Positions 16,030 to 24,977 of a stretch of DNA of 50,584 bases are shown here, in pieces; positions within the stretch are counted from its first letter, which is position 1, and every line of letters begins with the position of its first letter. The stretch comes from Oscillospiraceae bacterium (GTDB taxonomy: Bacteria > Bacillota > Clostridia > Oscillospirales > Oscillospiraceae): contig JAFQHV010000038.1 in the NCBI GenBank assembly GCA_017397835.1, forward strand, positions 1 to 50,584, read 5' to 3'. Position numbers and translations under genes: made by a program. The notes beneath the pieces were generated by a model. It had not been told where the DNA came from. It did not search any database and saw only the letters and a program-made list of their open reading frames with translations.

Positions 16030-17205
16030 ATGATTCAGAAAAAAAGCAAAAAGGGCGCCTTTATTGCCCTGGGGTGCATCCTCGTATTTTTGGCAGTCAT
16101 CGTGCTGCTGGAAAATCTGGGCCTGTTTATGGACAACGTGCCCAAGGTGCTCAAGCCCACCAGCCAGCTGTTCGTGGTGCTGAAAAAGACGGCTGTGTAC
16201 GCTTTGGCCGCCGTGTCCATGAACCTGCTGACCGGCTTTACGGGTCTGTTCTCTCTGGGTCAGGCCGGCTTTATGCTGCTGGGTGCTTACACCTACGCCA
16301 TTCTGACCGTTCCCATGGCCAACAAGGATCAGGTCTATTACGCCTTTAACGGCTCTGCGGTGAAGTTCTCTCTGCCCGACCTGTTCGGCGGCGTGGACAC
16401 CGTTGCCGGCCTTGTGCTGGGTGTGCTGCTGGCCATTATTCTGGCCGGTATCGTGGCGGCCATCTTCGCCTGGTTCATCGGTCTGCCCGTGCTGCGCCTG
16501 AAGAGCGACTATCTGGCCATTGCCACCCTCGGCTTTGCCGAGATCATGCGTGCCATCTTCCAGTGGCAGAAACTGGGTCCCGTCACCAACGGCGCAAACA
16601 TGATCAACAAGATCCCCACCTTTGCCAACTTCAACATCGAGAACGCCGCCGGCAAGGTGGTGCTGCGCCTTTCCACCTTTGTGCCGTTCCTGCTGGCCAT
16701 CATCTGCATCGCCATCATCGTGCTGCTCATCAACTCCTCCTACGGTCGGGCATTCAAGGCCATTCGCGAGGATGAGATCGCTGCCGAGGCCATGGGCATC
16801 AATCTGGCCAAGCACAAGCGCATGTCCTTCTGCATTTCCTCTTTCTTCGCCGGTATCAGTGGCGCTATGTTTGCCATGTTCGTCAACAACGCTCAGGCGA
16901 AGCCCTTTACCACCAACCTGACCTATGAGATCCTGCTCATCGTGGTCATCGGCGGTATCGGCTCTATCACCGGTTCCTGCATTGCCACGTTCCTGTACGT
17001 GGCCTGCTCCGAGTGGTGGCTGCGCTTCCTGGATACCCAGACCGTGATCGGCGATTTCCAGGTGCCTCTGCTGCGCCCCGGCTTCCGTATGGTGGTGTTC
17101 TCCATCGTCATCATGGTGGTGGTGCTGTTCTTCCGCCGCGGCATCATGGGCAACAAGGAATTACCCGACCTCTTTAAGGGCAAGAGAAAGGAGGCGGCGA
17201 AATGA
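16030..17205 (+). CDS. livM: Liv-type ABC transporter permease LivM
   Basis: Second permease, 391 residues. After a basic start (MIQKKSKKG) there are about nine to ten hydrophobic segments. Diagnostic parts are MNLLTGFTGLFSLGQAGFML, LRLKSDYLAIATLGFAEIMR, and the ATPase-contact loop YGRAFKAIREDEIAAEAMGI. It ends in FFRRGIMGNKELPDLFKGKR. AAGGAGG precedes the ATG, and the stop overlaps the livG start by four bases (ATGA), so the two are translationally coupled. Confidence 0.94.
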   Translation: MIQKKSKKGAFIALGCILVFLAVIVLLENLGLFMDNVPKVLKPTSQLFVVLKKTAVYALAAVSMNLLTGFTGLFSLGQAGFMLLGAYTYAILTVPMANKDQVYYAFNGSAVKFSLPDLFGGVDTVAGLVLGVLLAIILAGIVAAIFAWFIGLPVLRLKSDYLAIATLGFAEIMRAIFQWQKLGPVTNGANMINKIPTFANFNIENAAGKVVLRLSTFVPFLLAIICIAIIVLLINSSYGRAFKAIREDEIAAEAMGINLAKHKRMSFCISSFFAGISGAMFAMFVNNAQAKPFTTNLTYEILLIVVIGGIGSITGSCIATFLYVACSEWWLRFLDTQTVIGDFQVPLLRPGFRMVVFSIVIMVVVLFFRRGIMGNKELPDLFKGKRKEAAK

Positions 17206-18050
17206 GCGAGAACGTGCTGCGTCTTGAAAATATCACTATGCAGTTTGGCGGCGTGGTGGCGGTCAACGACCTGTCCATGGAAGTGAACAAGGGCGAGATC
17301 GTGGCCCTCATCGGCCCTAACGGCGCCGGTAAGACCACCGCCTTCAACTGCATCACCGGTGTGTATGAGCCTACCAACGGCCGCGTCAGCTTCAACGGCA
17401 CCCCCATGGTGGAGAACCACCCGCAGGGCAAGATGAAAAAGCTGTACGCCGGCGAGCACGACGGTGCCTTTACCGCCGTCATCAGCCCCACTCCCGACAA
17501 GATCACCCAGCTGGGCATCGCCCGTACGTTCCAGAATATCCGCCTGTTCTCCGCGCTGACGGTGTTTGACAACGTGCTGATCGCCAAGCATATGCGTGCC
17601 AAGCAGAACTTTATGTCCGCCACCTTCCGCCTTAACGCCGCGGAGGAAAAGCGTATGCGCCAGGAGGCCATGGCTCTGCTGGAAGAGCAGAATCTGGCCC
17701 ACCTGAAGGACGAGGTGGCAGGTTCGCTGCCCTATGGTCTGCAGCGCCGTCTGGAGATCGCCCGCGCATTGGCTACCGAGCCCAGCCTGCTGCTGCTGGA
17801 CGAGCCGGCTGCCGGCATGAACCCGCAGGAGACCCACGAGCTGACCGAATTTATCAAGGAAATTCGTCAGCGCTACGACCTGACCGTGCTGATGATCGAG
17901 CATCACATGGATCTGGTCATGAAGATTTCCGACCGTATCTACGTGCTGGACTTCGGCAAACTGATCGCTCAGGGTACGCCGGAGGAAGTACAGAACAATC
18001 CTCGTGTCATCGAGGCGTACTTGGGGGTGACTGACGATGCTGAAAATTGA
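17202..18050 (+). CDS. livG: Liv-type ABC transporter ATPase LivG
   Basis: Cytoplasmic ATPase of 282 residues. Walker A is GPNGAGKTT near residue 40. The LivG-specific insert with GIARTFQNIRLF forms the Q-loop region, the ABC signature is degenerate (GSLPYGLQRRLEIARALA) as is normal for LivG, and Walker B is LLLLDEPAAGMNP, followed by the switch His in MIEHHMDLV. It overlaps livF by 14 bases. Confidence 0.95.
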   Translation: MSENVLRLENITMQFGGVVAVNDLSMEVNKGEIVALIGPNGAGKTTAFNCITGVYEPTNGRVSFNGTPMVENHPQGKMKKLYAGEHDGAFTAVISPTPDKITQLGIARTFQNIRLFSALTVFDNVLIAKHMRAKQNFMSATFRLNAAEEKRMRQEAMALLEEQNLAHLKDEVAGSLPYGLQRRLEIARALATEPSLLLLDEPAAGMNPQETHELTEFIKEIRQRYDLTVLMIEHHMDLVMKISDRIYVLDFGKLIAQGTPEEVQNNPRVIEAYLGVTDDAEN

Positions 18051-18732
18051 TGGTCTGAAAGTCAACTACGGCGGCATCGAGGCCGTTAAGGGCATTTCCA
18101 TCGACGTGCCCGAGCGGCAGATCGTCACCCTGATCGGTGCCAACGGTGCCGGCAAGTCCACCACCCTGCGTGCCATCGCCGGTCTGGTGAAACCCGCCGC
18201 CGGCCGCATCCATCTGCAGGGGGAGGACATCACCGGCCTGTCTCCCGACCACATCGTGTCCCGGGGCATCACCCTGGTGCCGGAGGGGCGCCGGGTGTTT
18301 CCCGACCTGACCGTGCTGGAGAACCTGAAAATCGGTGCCTATCTGCGCAACGACAGCCTGGAGGACGATTTGAAGTGGGTGTACGACCTGTTTCCCCGCT
18401 TGAAGGAGCGCTCCTGGCAGGCGGCGGGCACTCTGTCCGGCGGTGAGCAGCAGATGCTGGCCGTGGGCCGCGCTCTGATGAGCCGCCCCAAGATCATGAT
18501 GATGGACGAGCCTTCTCTGGGCCTTGCTCCGCTGGTGGTCAAGGGCATCTTCGACATCATCAAGGAGATCAACAAGCAGGGTGTGACCATCCTGCTCATC
18601 GAGCAGAACGCCAATATGGCCCTGCGTGTGGCGGATACCGCCTACGTGCTGGAGACCGGCCGTTTGACCATGACCGGCACCGGCGACGAGCTGCTGCATA
18701 ACGAGGCGGTCAAGAAGGCCTACCTCGGTTAA
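18037..18732 (+). CDS. livF: Liv-type ABC transporter ATPase LivF
   Basis: Second ATPase, 231 residues. Walker A is GANGAGKSTT, the Q-loop region is ITLVPEGRRVFPDLTV, the signature is TLSGGEQQMLAVGRALM, Walker B is KIMMMDEPSLGLAP and the switch region is LLIEQNANMAL. The start lies inside the end of livG. It is the last gene of the operon and is followed by a terminator. Confidence 0.95.
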   Translation: MLKIDGLKVNYGGIEAVKGISIDVPERQIVTLIGANGAGKSTTLRAIAGLVKPAAGRIHLQGEDITGLSPDHIVSRGITLVPEGRRVFPDLTVLENLKIGAYLRNDSLEDDLKWVYDLFPRLKERSWQAAGTLSGGEQQMLAVGRALMSRPKIMMMDEPSLGLAPLVVKGIFDIIKEINKQGVTILLIEQNANMALRVADTAYVLETGRLTMTGTGDELLHNEAVKKAYLG

Positions 18733-18738
18733 TAAGAC

Positions 18739-18773
18739 AAAAAGGCCGTTCCCCATGGGGAACGGTCCTTTTT
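18739..18773. terminator. Bidirectional terminator between livF and the AAC(3) gene
   Basis: Stem AAAAGGCCGTTCCCC / GGGGAACGGTCCTTTT around AT, with T runs on both strands, placed between convergent genes. Confidence 0.85.
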
Positions 18774-19614
18774 ATTGCTCTTTGGGCCAAACGGTCATGC
18801 TGCAGTCGTCTACGTCCAGCAGCCATTGGATCCATTCGGGGTCGGTCACGTCGGTGTAGACGGTGGGTTCGTTCAAAATCAGCTCCAGCAAGGTGTCCAC
18901 GAAGGTGCGGACATCAATGGTCTGAAACGTGGCGCTGCCGCAGGGGGCGGACAGCAGCTGCCCCCGATCCCGGAACAGGCACTCGCAAATGGAGTCCTTC
19001 AGACGCCACTTGAGGGAGGGGAAGAAGGTGTGCTGGCGGGGGTCGTTATAGGCGGTCAGCACCGCCAGTGCCTCCGGGTGCTTTTCCACCACCTTTTCTG
19101 CTGCCACGTATTCCGCCAGATGGCGGTGAGTTCCGGTGAGGGTGCTGGTGCCTACCCACACGATTTTGCCGTCGTAGTCGTACAGCTTTTGCCAGGGGGA
19201 GGAGTGAGAAAAAGCCCATGGGCCAAAGGCACCGGGACGGGGACCGTAGCCGTCGTGCTCGCAGGTCAGCGCGTGAGCCAGTTTGCCCCGGGCGGCCAGG
19301 GAATGGGTGGGGTTGTCGCTGCGCAGTGTGCCGGGCATGGTACGGAACACCTCGGTGATATACCCCACCTCGGAGGGGGTGGTGTCCCGTTCCCAAATGT
19401 CAAAGGCGATGGAGTAGCTTTCGCCCAGCAGGGTGGGGACGGACACGGTGCCCTCGGGCCCCACCTGCTCCAAAAACGCGTCGATGACGGTCCGGGCGCC
19501 GCCCTCCACGGTGCCCATGCTCTTCAGGGAGGAGTGAAAGACGACGGTGTCCCCCTCTTTGATGCCCAGTTGGGTCAGGGTGTTTTTAATGTCCTGCTTG
19601 GTCACGACGGCCAT
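18772..19614 (-). CDS. AAC(3)-family N-acetyltransferase
   Basis: Protein of 280 residues in the aminoglycoside 3-N-acetyltransferase family (Antibiotic_NAT), which moves acetyl from acetyl-CoA to an amino group. Family landmarks are DTVVFHSSLKSMG near the start, GTVSVPTLLGESYS, SEVGYITEVFRTMPGTLRSD followed by NPTHSLAARG, and WVGTSTLTGTHRHLAEY in the second half. Many chromosomal gut members have no shown resistance role, so its substrate (aminoglycoside, amino sugar or other amine) is open. The ATG at 19614 has AGGAGG upstream. It is a single gene on the strand opposite to its neighbours. Confidence 0.85.
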   Translation of the reverse strand: MAVVTKQDIKNTLTQLGIKEGDTVVFHSSLKSMGTVEGGARTVIDAFLEQVGPEGTVSVPTLLGESYSIAFDIWERDTTPSEVGYITEVFRTMPGTLRSDNPTHSLAARGKLAHALTCEHDGYGPRPGAFGPWAFSHSSPWQKLYDYDGKIVWVGTSTLTGTHRHLAEYVAAEKVVEKHPEALAVLTAYNDPRQHTFFPSLKWRLKDSICECLFRDRGQLLSAPCGSATFQTIDVRTFVDTLLELILNEPTVYTDVTDPEWIQWLLDVDDCSMTVWPKEQ

Positions 19615-19693
19615 ATTGCCTGCCTCCTGTGCGCCGCGGCGCTGATGTTAACGTCATTCTAGCACAACCAAAGGGAAAAGAAAACTCTTCCGT

Positions 19694-19760
19694 TGGGACA
19701 TTTTTATGGGACATATTGGCCTTGCTAGCTATTGAAATGGGACATAGTGAACGATATAAT
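19694..19760 (+). promoter_or_regulatory. Promoter with three TGGGACAT operator repeats
   Basis: TTGAAA (19732-19737) and TATAAT (19755-19760) have a 17-base spacer, 49 bases before the first GH20 gene. TGGGACAT occurs three times, at 19694-19701, 19707-19714 and 19738-19745, the last lying between the -35 and the -10. That placement suggests repressor binding. A palindromic form of the same motif occurs at 43058-43072. Confidence 0.65.
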
Positions 19761-19809
19761 TTGGAGGAGAGAATGCGGCACCTGTGCCGTCAAAGAGAGG
19801 AGAACGAAT

Positions 19810-21489
19810 ATGAATAACCTGCCGTTCAAACGTGACACCGGAATCCCCTTCAAGCGCTTTGGCGTGCGCACCGACTGCTCCCGCAACGCGGTGTGGTCTG
19901 TTCCCGCCCTGAAGAAGTGGATCGACATTATTTCCAAGCTGGGCTACAACACCCTGACCCTGTACTGCGAGGATACCTATGAAATCGAAGGTGAGCCCTA
20001 CTTCGGCTACGGCCGCGGCCGCTTCACCAAGGACGAACTGAAGGAGCTCAACGCCTACGCCCGTGAACGCGAAGTAGAGATGATCCCCGGAACCAACACC
20101 CTGGCCCATTTGGGGAGCATTTTCCGCTGGGCCCACTACGCCGAGATCAACGACAACGCCGACATCCTGCTGTGCGAGGACGAGCGTACCTACGCCCTCA
20201 TTGAGAAGATGATCGCCACCGCCGCCGAGTGCTTTGACAGCCGCGTGATCGACATCAACATGGACGAGGCGGATATGCTGGGCCGGGGCAAGTACTACGC
20301 CAAGCACGGCCCCGACAAGCGCATCGAGATCCTCAAGCGCCATATGAACCGGGTCTGCGAGATTGCCCGCAGCTACGGCTTTGAGATGATCATGATCTCC
20401 GGCGATATGTCCTTCCGTCTGGCCACCCACAGCGAAAGCTACAGCAACACCAAGGCCGTGGTGCAGGAGGACGTGTCCGACCTGATCCCCGAGGGTGCCG
20501 TGCTGAAGTACTGGGACTACTACAAGCGCAGCAAGGAGGACTATACCGCCCTGACCAAGGTTCACCAGCAGATCAAGGCCGAGGGCCTGTGGTATCAGTG
20601 CGGCGTGTGGACCTGGCACGCCTTCTCTCCCGAGAACAACTACAGCACCGGTGCCATCCGCAACAGCCTGCAGGCCGCCATGGAGAATGGCGTGGAGAAC
20701 ATCAACGTGTGCTTCTTTGGCGACGACGGCGGCGAGTGCGCCCGTTTTGCCGGCCTGCCCGGTCTGTTCTACGCCAGCCAGATCGCCAAGGGCATCGACG
20801 ATGAGGCGGTCATCAAGCAGAACTTCGAGAAGGAATTCGGCATCCCCTATGACCAGTTCCTGCTCATCGACCTGACCCAGCGCAACGAGACCGAGGAGTA
20901 CTGTGTGCACCCCACCCGTTATATCCTGTACAACGACCCCTTTATCGGCCTGATGGACATGACCCTGCCCGAGAGCACCCGCGCCGACCACGAGGAACTG
21001 GTCAAGCTGCTCAAGCCGCTGTGCGGGAACAAGGAATGGGGCTATCTGTTCCAAACCATGCACGACCTGTGTGCCGTCACGGCCGCCAAGTGCGACATCG
21101 GCACCCGCATCCGTGCCGCTTACGATGCCGGGGACAAGAAGCAGCTGAAGAAGCTGGCCAAGGAGCTGCGCCGCATCCGGGATCTGGTGGAGAAGTTCTA
21201 CTACTCCTTCCGCCGTCAGTGGATGCTGGAGAACAAGCCCCACGGCTTCGACGTGTCCGACGTGCGCATCGGCGGCGTGATGACCCGCCTGCTCCACTGT
21301 GCCCAGCGGCTGGATGAGTACGTGGCCGGCAAGGTGGACCGCATCGAGGAGCTGGAGGAGACCCTGCTGGACGTGCGCACCCCCCTCAGCCCCGACTACG
21401 GCAAGCGCAAATACCTCAATTACTGGGACCGCAACAGCCGCTACTACACCGAGATCGTGTCCGCCAACTGGGTGGGCAAAGGTTTCTGA
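19810..21489 (+). CDS. GH20C-like cytoplasmic exo-beta-N-acetylhexosaminidase 1
   Basis: 559 residues with no signal peptide. It resembles the intracellular GH20C type (Streptococcus GH20C: removes terminal GlcNAc or GalNAc). The TIM barrel covers about residues 15-375. Its catalytic Asp-Glu pair is read in DINMDEADMLGRG (D152, E153), with later active-site-like stretches GVWTWHAFSPENNYS and CFFGDDGGECARFAG. The C-terminal 180 residues are helical (DLCAVTAAKCDIGTRIRAAY, KKLAKELRRIRDLVEKFY), matching a GH20C C-terminal domain. GAGGAG precedes the ATG. It is the first of five paralogues, with its own regulated promoter and terminator. Substrate preference is inferred. Confidence 0.82.
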   Translation: MNNLPFKRDTGIPFKRFGVRTDCSRNAVWSVPALKKWIDIISKLGYNTLTLYCEDTYEIEGEPYFGYGRGRFTKDELKELNAYAREREVEMIPGTNTLAHLGSIFRWAHYAEINDNADILLCEDERTYALIEKMIATAAECFDSRVIDINMDEADMLGRGKYYAKHGPDKRIEILKRHMNRVCEIARSYGFEMIMISGDMSFRLATHSESYSNTKAVVQEDVSDLIPEGAVLKYWDYYKRSKEDYTALTKVHQQIKAEGLWYQCGVWTWHAFSPENNYSTGAIRNSLQAAMENGVENINVCFFGDDGGECARFAGLPGLFYASQIAKGIDDEAVIKQNFEKEFGIPYDQFLLIDLTQRNETEEYCVHPTRYILYNDPFIGLMDMTLPESTRADHEELVKLLKPLCGNKEWGYLFQTMHDLCAVTAAKCDIGTRIRAAYDAGDKKQLKKLAKELRRIRDLVEKFYYSFRRQWMLENKPHGFDVSDVRIGGVMTRLLHCAQRLDEYVAGKVDRIEELEETLLDVRTPLSPDYGKRKYLNYWDRNSRYYTEIVSANWVGKGF

Positions 21490-21508
21490 AACAGAAACAA
21501 AATGCAAC

Positions 21509-21545
21509 AAAAAGCCGCGAAAATTTTCGATTTTCGCGGCTTTTT
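21509..21545 (+). terminator. Terminator of GH20 gene 1
   Basis: Stem AAAAAGCCGCGAAAA / TTTTCGCGGCTTTTT with a seven-base loop, 20 bases after the stop. Confidence 0.88.
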
Positions 21546-21547
21546 GC

Positions 21548-21576
21548 TTGTATTTTGAACAAAATTGCAATATAAT
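21548..21576 (+). promoter_or_regulatory. Promoter of GH20 genes 2 and 3
   Basis: TTGTAT (21548-21553), 17 bases, TATAAT (21571-21576), starting directly after the preceding terminator and 54 bases before the gene. Confidence 0.65.
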
Positions 21577-21629
21577 GATGGACGAAAAACCTGCCGGGGA
21601 GCCGGCTGAAAAAGGAGACTGGGACAAAA

Positions 21630-23315
21630 ATGAGCGATTTGTCTGTCAAAAGCGGGAACGTGATCCCGTTTAAGCGTTTTTCCGCCACGTTGGACTGTTC
21701 CCGTAACGCGGTGGTTACGGTGGAGACCTTCAAAAAGTGGGTGGACATCATTGCCGCGTTGGGCTACAACCTGACGAGTCTCTACATGGAGGACACCTAC
21801 GAGGTGGAGGGACACCCTTACTTCGGCCACGGGCGGGGTCGCTACTCCAAGGCGGAGCTGAAGGAGATGAATGCCTACGCCCGCTCCAAGGGGGTGGAGC
21901 TGTTCCCCAGTATCAACACCCTGGGGCATATGGACACCATCTACCGCTGGCCCCAGTACAAGGCCATCAATGATGCCTCCGACATCCTGCTGTGTGAGGA
22001 TGAGCGCACCTATGAGTTCATCGAGAAGATGATTGCCACCTGTGCCGAGTGCTTTGACAGCCGCATCATCAGTGTGGCCATGGACGAGGCGGAGCTGCTG
22101 GGTCGGGGTCAGTATCTGGAACTTCACGGCTATCACAAGAGCCTTGACATCCTCAAACGGCACATGGCCCGGGTGTGTGAGATGACCGATCGGTACGGCT
22201 ATGAGATGATGCTGGTGGCCGGCGATATGCCCGTGCGCCTTGCCACCGGCAATGATAGTTACATCGACCCCAACAAGACGGTTACCGCCGACGTGTCCGA
22301 CCTGATGCCGAAGAACGCCGCCCTGATGTACTGGGAGTACTACAAGCGGGACAAGGAAATTTACAAGGCGCACATGGCCATCCACCAGCAGATCAAGGCG
22401 GACAACCTGTGGTATCTGGGCGCGGTGTGGAACTGGCACTCCTTCTCGCCGGAGAACTATTACAGTACCCGTGCCCTGCGCAACAGCATACAGGCCTGCC
22501 GGGAGATGGGAATTGAAAATGTGGAGATTTGCACCTACGGTGACGATGGCGCCGAGTGCGGCCGCTTTGCTGTGCTGCCGTCCATGTTTTATGCCAGCCG
22601 CGTTGCGGCCGGCATCACCGACGAGGAGCAGATCAAGCGGGAGTTTGAGCAGATGTTCCACATCGCCTACGATGACTTCCTGCTGCTTGACCTGACCCAG
22701 CGCAAGGAGGGAGAAATCTACGGCAGCCATCCCCAGCGCTATATTCTGTACAACGATCCCTTCATCGGCCTGATGGACTTGACCATCCCCGACCATACCC
22801 GCGCCGACCACGAGGAACTGATGGAACTGCTGAAACCACATTGCAGCCATCCCGAGTGGGGCTATCTGTTCCGGACCATGTACGATTTGTGCGCCGTTAC
22901 CGCCGCCAAATGCGACATCGGTATGCGCATCCGTGCCGCTTACGAGGCCGGGGACAAGGCGGAACTGGGCAAGCTGGCGGTGGAGCTGCGCCGCATCCGC
23001 GGTCTGGTGGAAACCTTCTACGAATCGTTCCGTTATCAGTGGATGAAAGAGAATAAGCCCCACGGTTTTGATGTGTCCGATATCCGCCTGGGCGGTGTGA
23101 TGACCCGATTGAGCCACTGCGCCGACCGCCTGGAGGACTACATCAACGGCGACATTGACCGCATTGAGGAGTTGGAGGAAGCCCTGCTGGATATGCGTAC
23201 CCCCATGAGTGCCGACTACGGCCAGCGCAAGTACCTGAACTACTGGGACCGCAACGCCCGGCAGTACTGCGACATCGCCACGGCCAATATGCTGTTCAAG
23301 CCCCGCACCTGCTGA
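21630..23315 (+). CDS. GH20C-like cytoplasmic exo-beta-N-acetylhexosaminidase 2
   Basis: 561 residues, no signal peptide, same architecture as the 19810 product. The start NVIPFKRFSATLDCSRNAV carries the paralogue hallmark CSRNAV. The catalytic pair is intact in SVAMDEAELLGRG, and CTYGDDGAECGRFAV replaces the CFFGDDGGECARFAG of copy 1, a difference near the active site that may change substrate choice. AAAGGAG precedes the ATG. The third paralogue begins 16 bases after this stop, so the two share a transcript. Confidence 0.82.
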   Translation: MSDLSVKSGNVIPFKRFSATLDCSRNAVVTVETFKKWVDIIAALGYNLTSLYMEDTYEVEGHPYFGHGRGRYSKAELKEMNAYARSKGVELFPSINTLGHMDTIYRWPQYKAINDASDILLCEDERTYEFIEKMIATCAECFDSRIISVAMDEAELLGRGQYLELHGYHKSLDILKRHMARVCEMTDRYGYEMMLVAGDMPVRLATGNDSYIDPNKTVTADVSDLMPKNAALMYWEYYKRDKEIYKAHMAIHQQIKADNLWYLGAVWNWHSFSPENYYSTRALRNSIQACREMGIENVEICTYGDDGAECGRFAVLPSMFYASRVAAGITDEEQIKREFEQMFHIAYDDFLLLDLTQRKEGEIYGSHPQRYILYNDPFIGLMDLTIPDHTRADHEELMELLKPHCSHPEWGYLFRTMYDLCAVTAAKCDIGMRIRAAYEAGDKAELGKLAVELRRIRGLVETFYESFRYQWMKENKPHGFDVSDIRLGGVMTRLSHCADRLEDYINGDIDRIEELEEALLDMRTPMSADYGQRKYLNYWDRNARQYCDIATANMLFKPRTC

Positions 23316-23331
23316 TGGAGGAGTGATTGCC

Positions 23332-24843
23332 ATGACATTCAAACATGAGAATATCCCCTTCAAGCGCATGGCCGCCAAGGTGGACTGCAGCCGCAATGCC
23401 GTGTGGAATTTGCCCGCGCTGAAGAAGTGGATCGATGTGATTTCCAAACTGGGCTATAACGCCCTGATGCTCTATACCGAGGATACCTACGAGGTGGACG
23501 GCCACCCCTACTTCGGCTACGGCCGGGGTCGCTTTTCCAAGGAGGAACTGAAGGAAATCGACGCCTACGCCCTGACCAAGGGTGTGGAGCTGATTCCAAG
23601 CATTGCCACCCTGGCGCACCTGCCCACCATCTTCCGCTGGCCCCAGTACATGCAGATTTTGGATACCTACGACATCCTGCTGTGTGAGGACGAGCGAACC
23701 TATGAGTTGATCGACGCCATGCTGACCACCTGCGAGGAGTGCTTCACCTCCCGGGTCATCGATCTGAATATGGATGTGGCAGATATGCTGGGCCGGGGGA
23801 AGTATATGAGCCTCCACGGCTACCACGAGCGGGCGGAGGTGTTTGCCCGCCATGAGGACAAAGTACGCGAACTGGCGAGCAAGCACGGCTTTGAAACCAT
23901 ACTGCTCTCCGGCAAGGACGGGTGCAAGGCGGACGAGAGCTGGTGCGTGGGCGATGTGTGGGTGCGCAACGCCTTCAACCCTGAAAACAACTACAGTATC
24001 CATGCCCTGCGCGGCCAAATCGAGGAGGCAAAGCAGGAAGGCGTGGAGAATATGATGGTGTGTTTCTTTGGCGATGACGGCGGCGAGTGCGCTCGCTTTG
24101 CCGGCCTGCCCAGCCTGTTCTGTGCCAGCCGGTTTGCCAAGGGTATCACCGACATAGATACCATCAAGCAGGACTTTGAGAACGAGTTTGGCATGGCCTT
24201 TGATGATTTTATGCTGCTTGACCTGACCCAGCGCAACGAAACCGAGGAGTGTGGTGTCCACCCCAGCCGTTACATTCTGTACAACGATCCCTTTATGGGG
24301 CTGATGGATTTGACCATACCCGACCACACCCGTGCCGACCACGAGGAGCTGATGGAACTGCTGAAACCCCATTGCGGCCATCCCGAGTGGGGCTATTTGT
24401 TCCAAACTATGTACGACCTGTGTGCCGTTGCTGCCGCTAAGTGCGACATCGGTATGCGTATCCACGCCGCTTACGAGGCGGGGGATAAGGCCAAACTGCA
24501 GGAGCTGGCTGGTGAACTGCGCCGCATCCGTGATCTGGTGGAGACGTTTTACAAGTCCTTCCGCAGACAGTGGATGGCCGAGAACAAGGGTCACGGCTTT
24601 GACGTGTCCAATGTGCGCATGGGCGGCGTGATGACCCGATTGGTCCACTGTGCCCGCCGGCTGGAGGAGTACGTGGCCGGGCAGACGGATCGCATCATGG
24701 AGCTGGAGGACGAACAGCTGGACGTGCGTACCCCCACGAGTGCCGATTGCGGTGTGCGCAAGTATATGAATTACGGTGACCGCAATGCCTGTATGTACTG
24801 CAACACCGTGTCTACCAACGTGCTGTTCAAGCCCCGCCGCTAA
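23332..24843 (+). CDS. GH20C-like paralogue 3, probable pseudoenzyme
   Basis: 503 residues, in frame and expressed behind paralogue 2 (GGAGGAG before the ATG), but altered in two ways. The catalytic pair reads DLNMDVADMLGRG: the Glu expected at residue 149 is Val (GTG for GAG). About 50 residues of the barrel, corresponding to the region from GDMSFRLATHS to the W-x-x-HAF stretch of the other copies, are missing and replaced by LSGKDGCKADESWCVGDVW. The C-terminal helical domain and the CFFGDDGGECARFAG loop remain intact. Loss of the acid/base residue should abolish hydrolysis, while the conserved frame argues for a binding or partner role, or for early decay. Confidence 0.8.
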   Translation: MTFKHENIPFKRMAAKVDCSRNAVWNLPALKKWIDVISKLGYNALMLYTEDTYEVDGHPYFGYGRGRFSKEELKEIDAYALTKGVELIPSIATLAHLPTIFRWPQYMQILDTYDILLCEDERTYELIDAMLTTCEECFTSRVIDLNMDVADMLGRGKYMSLHGYHERAEVFARHEDKVRELASKHGFETILLSGKDGCKADESWCVGDVWVRNAFNPENNYSIHALRGQIEEAKQEGVENMMVCFFGDDGGECARFAGLPSLFCASRFAKGITDIDTIKQDFENEFGMAFDDFMLLDLTQRNETEECGVHPSRYILYNDPFMGLMDLTIPDHTRADHEELMELLKPHCGHPEWGYLFQTMYDLCAVAAAKCDIGMRIHAAYEAGDKAKLQELAGELRRIRDLVETFYKSFRRQWMAENKGHGFDVSNVRMGGVMTRLVHCARRLEEYVAGQTDRIMELEDEQLDVRTPTSADCGVRKYMNYGDRNACMYCNTVSTNVLFKPRR

Positions 24844-24855
24844 TGGAAAATCATG

Positions 24856-24895
24856 AAAAATGCCGTGTCGGTTTTTGGCCGACGCGGCATTTTTC
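24856..24895 (+). terminator. Terminator after GH20 gene 3
   Basis: Stem AAAAATGCCGTGTCGG / CCGACGCGGCATTTTT with a TTTTTGG loop, 12 bases after the stop. Confidence 0.88.
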
Positions 24896-24898
24896 TGC

Positions 24899-24927
24899 TT
24901 GTGTTTTATGCGGCGATAGATTATAAT
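24899..24927 (+). promoter_or_regulatory. Promoter of GH20 gene 4
   Basis: TTGTGT (24899-24904), 17 bases, TATAAT (24922-24927), placed directly after a terminator exactly as for gene 2. Confidence 0.65.
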
Positions 24928-24977
24928 GGCGGCGAGAAGAAGCGCCTTGAAAGCAGGCGGAAAAGGAGATAAGAGAC

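Noticed and set aside
18772-19614. Calling the AAC(3)-family gene an aminoglycoside resistance gene
   Set aside because: Family membership is clear, but it is a lone chromosomal gene with no mobile element or resistance context, so resistance cannot be claimed from sequence alone.
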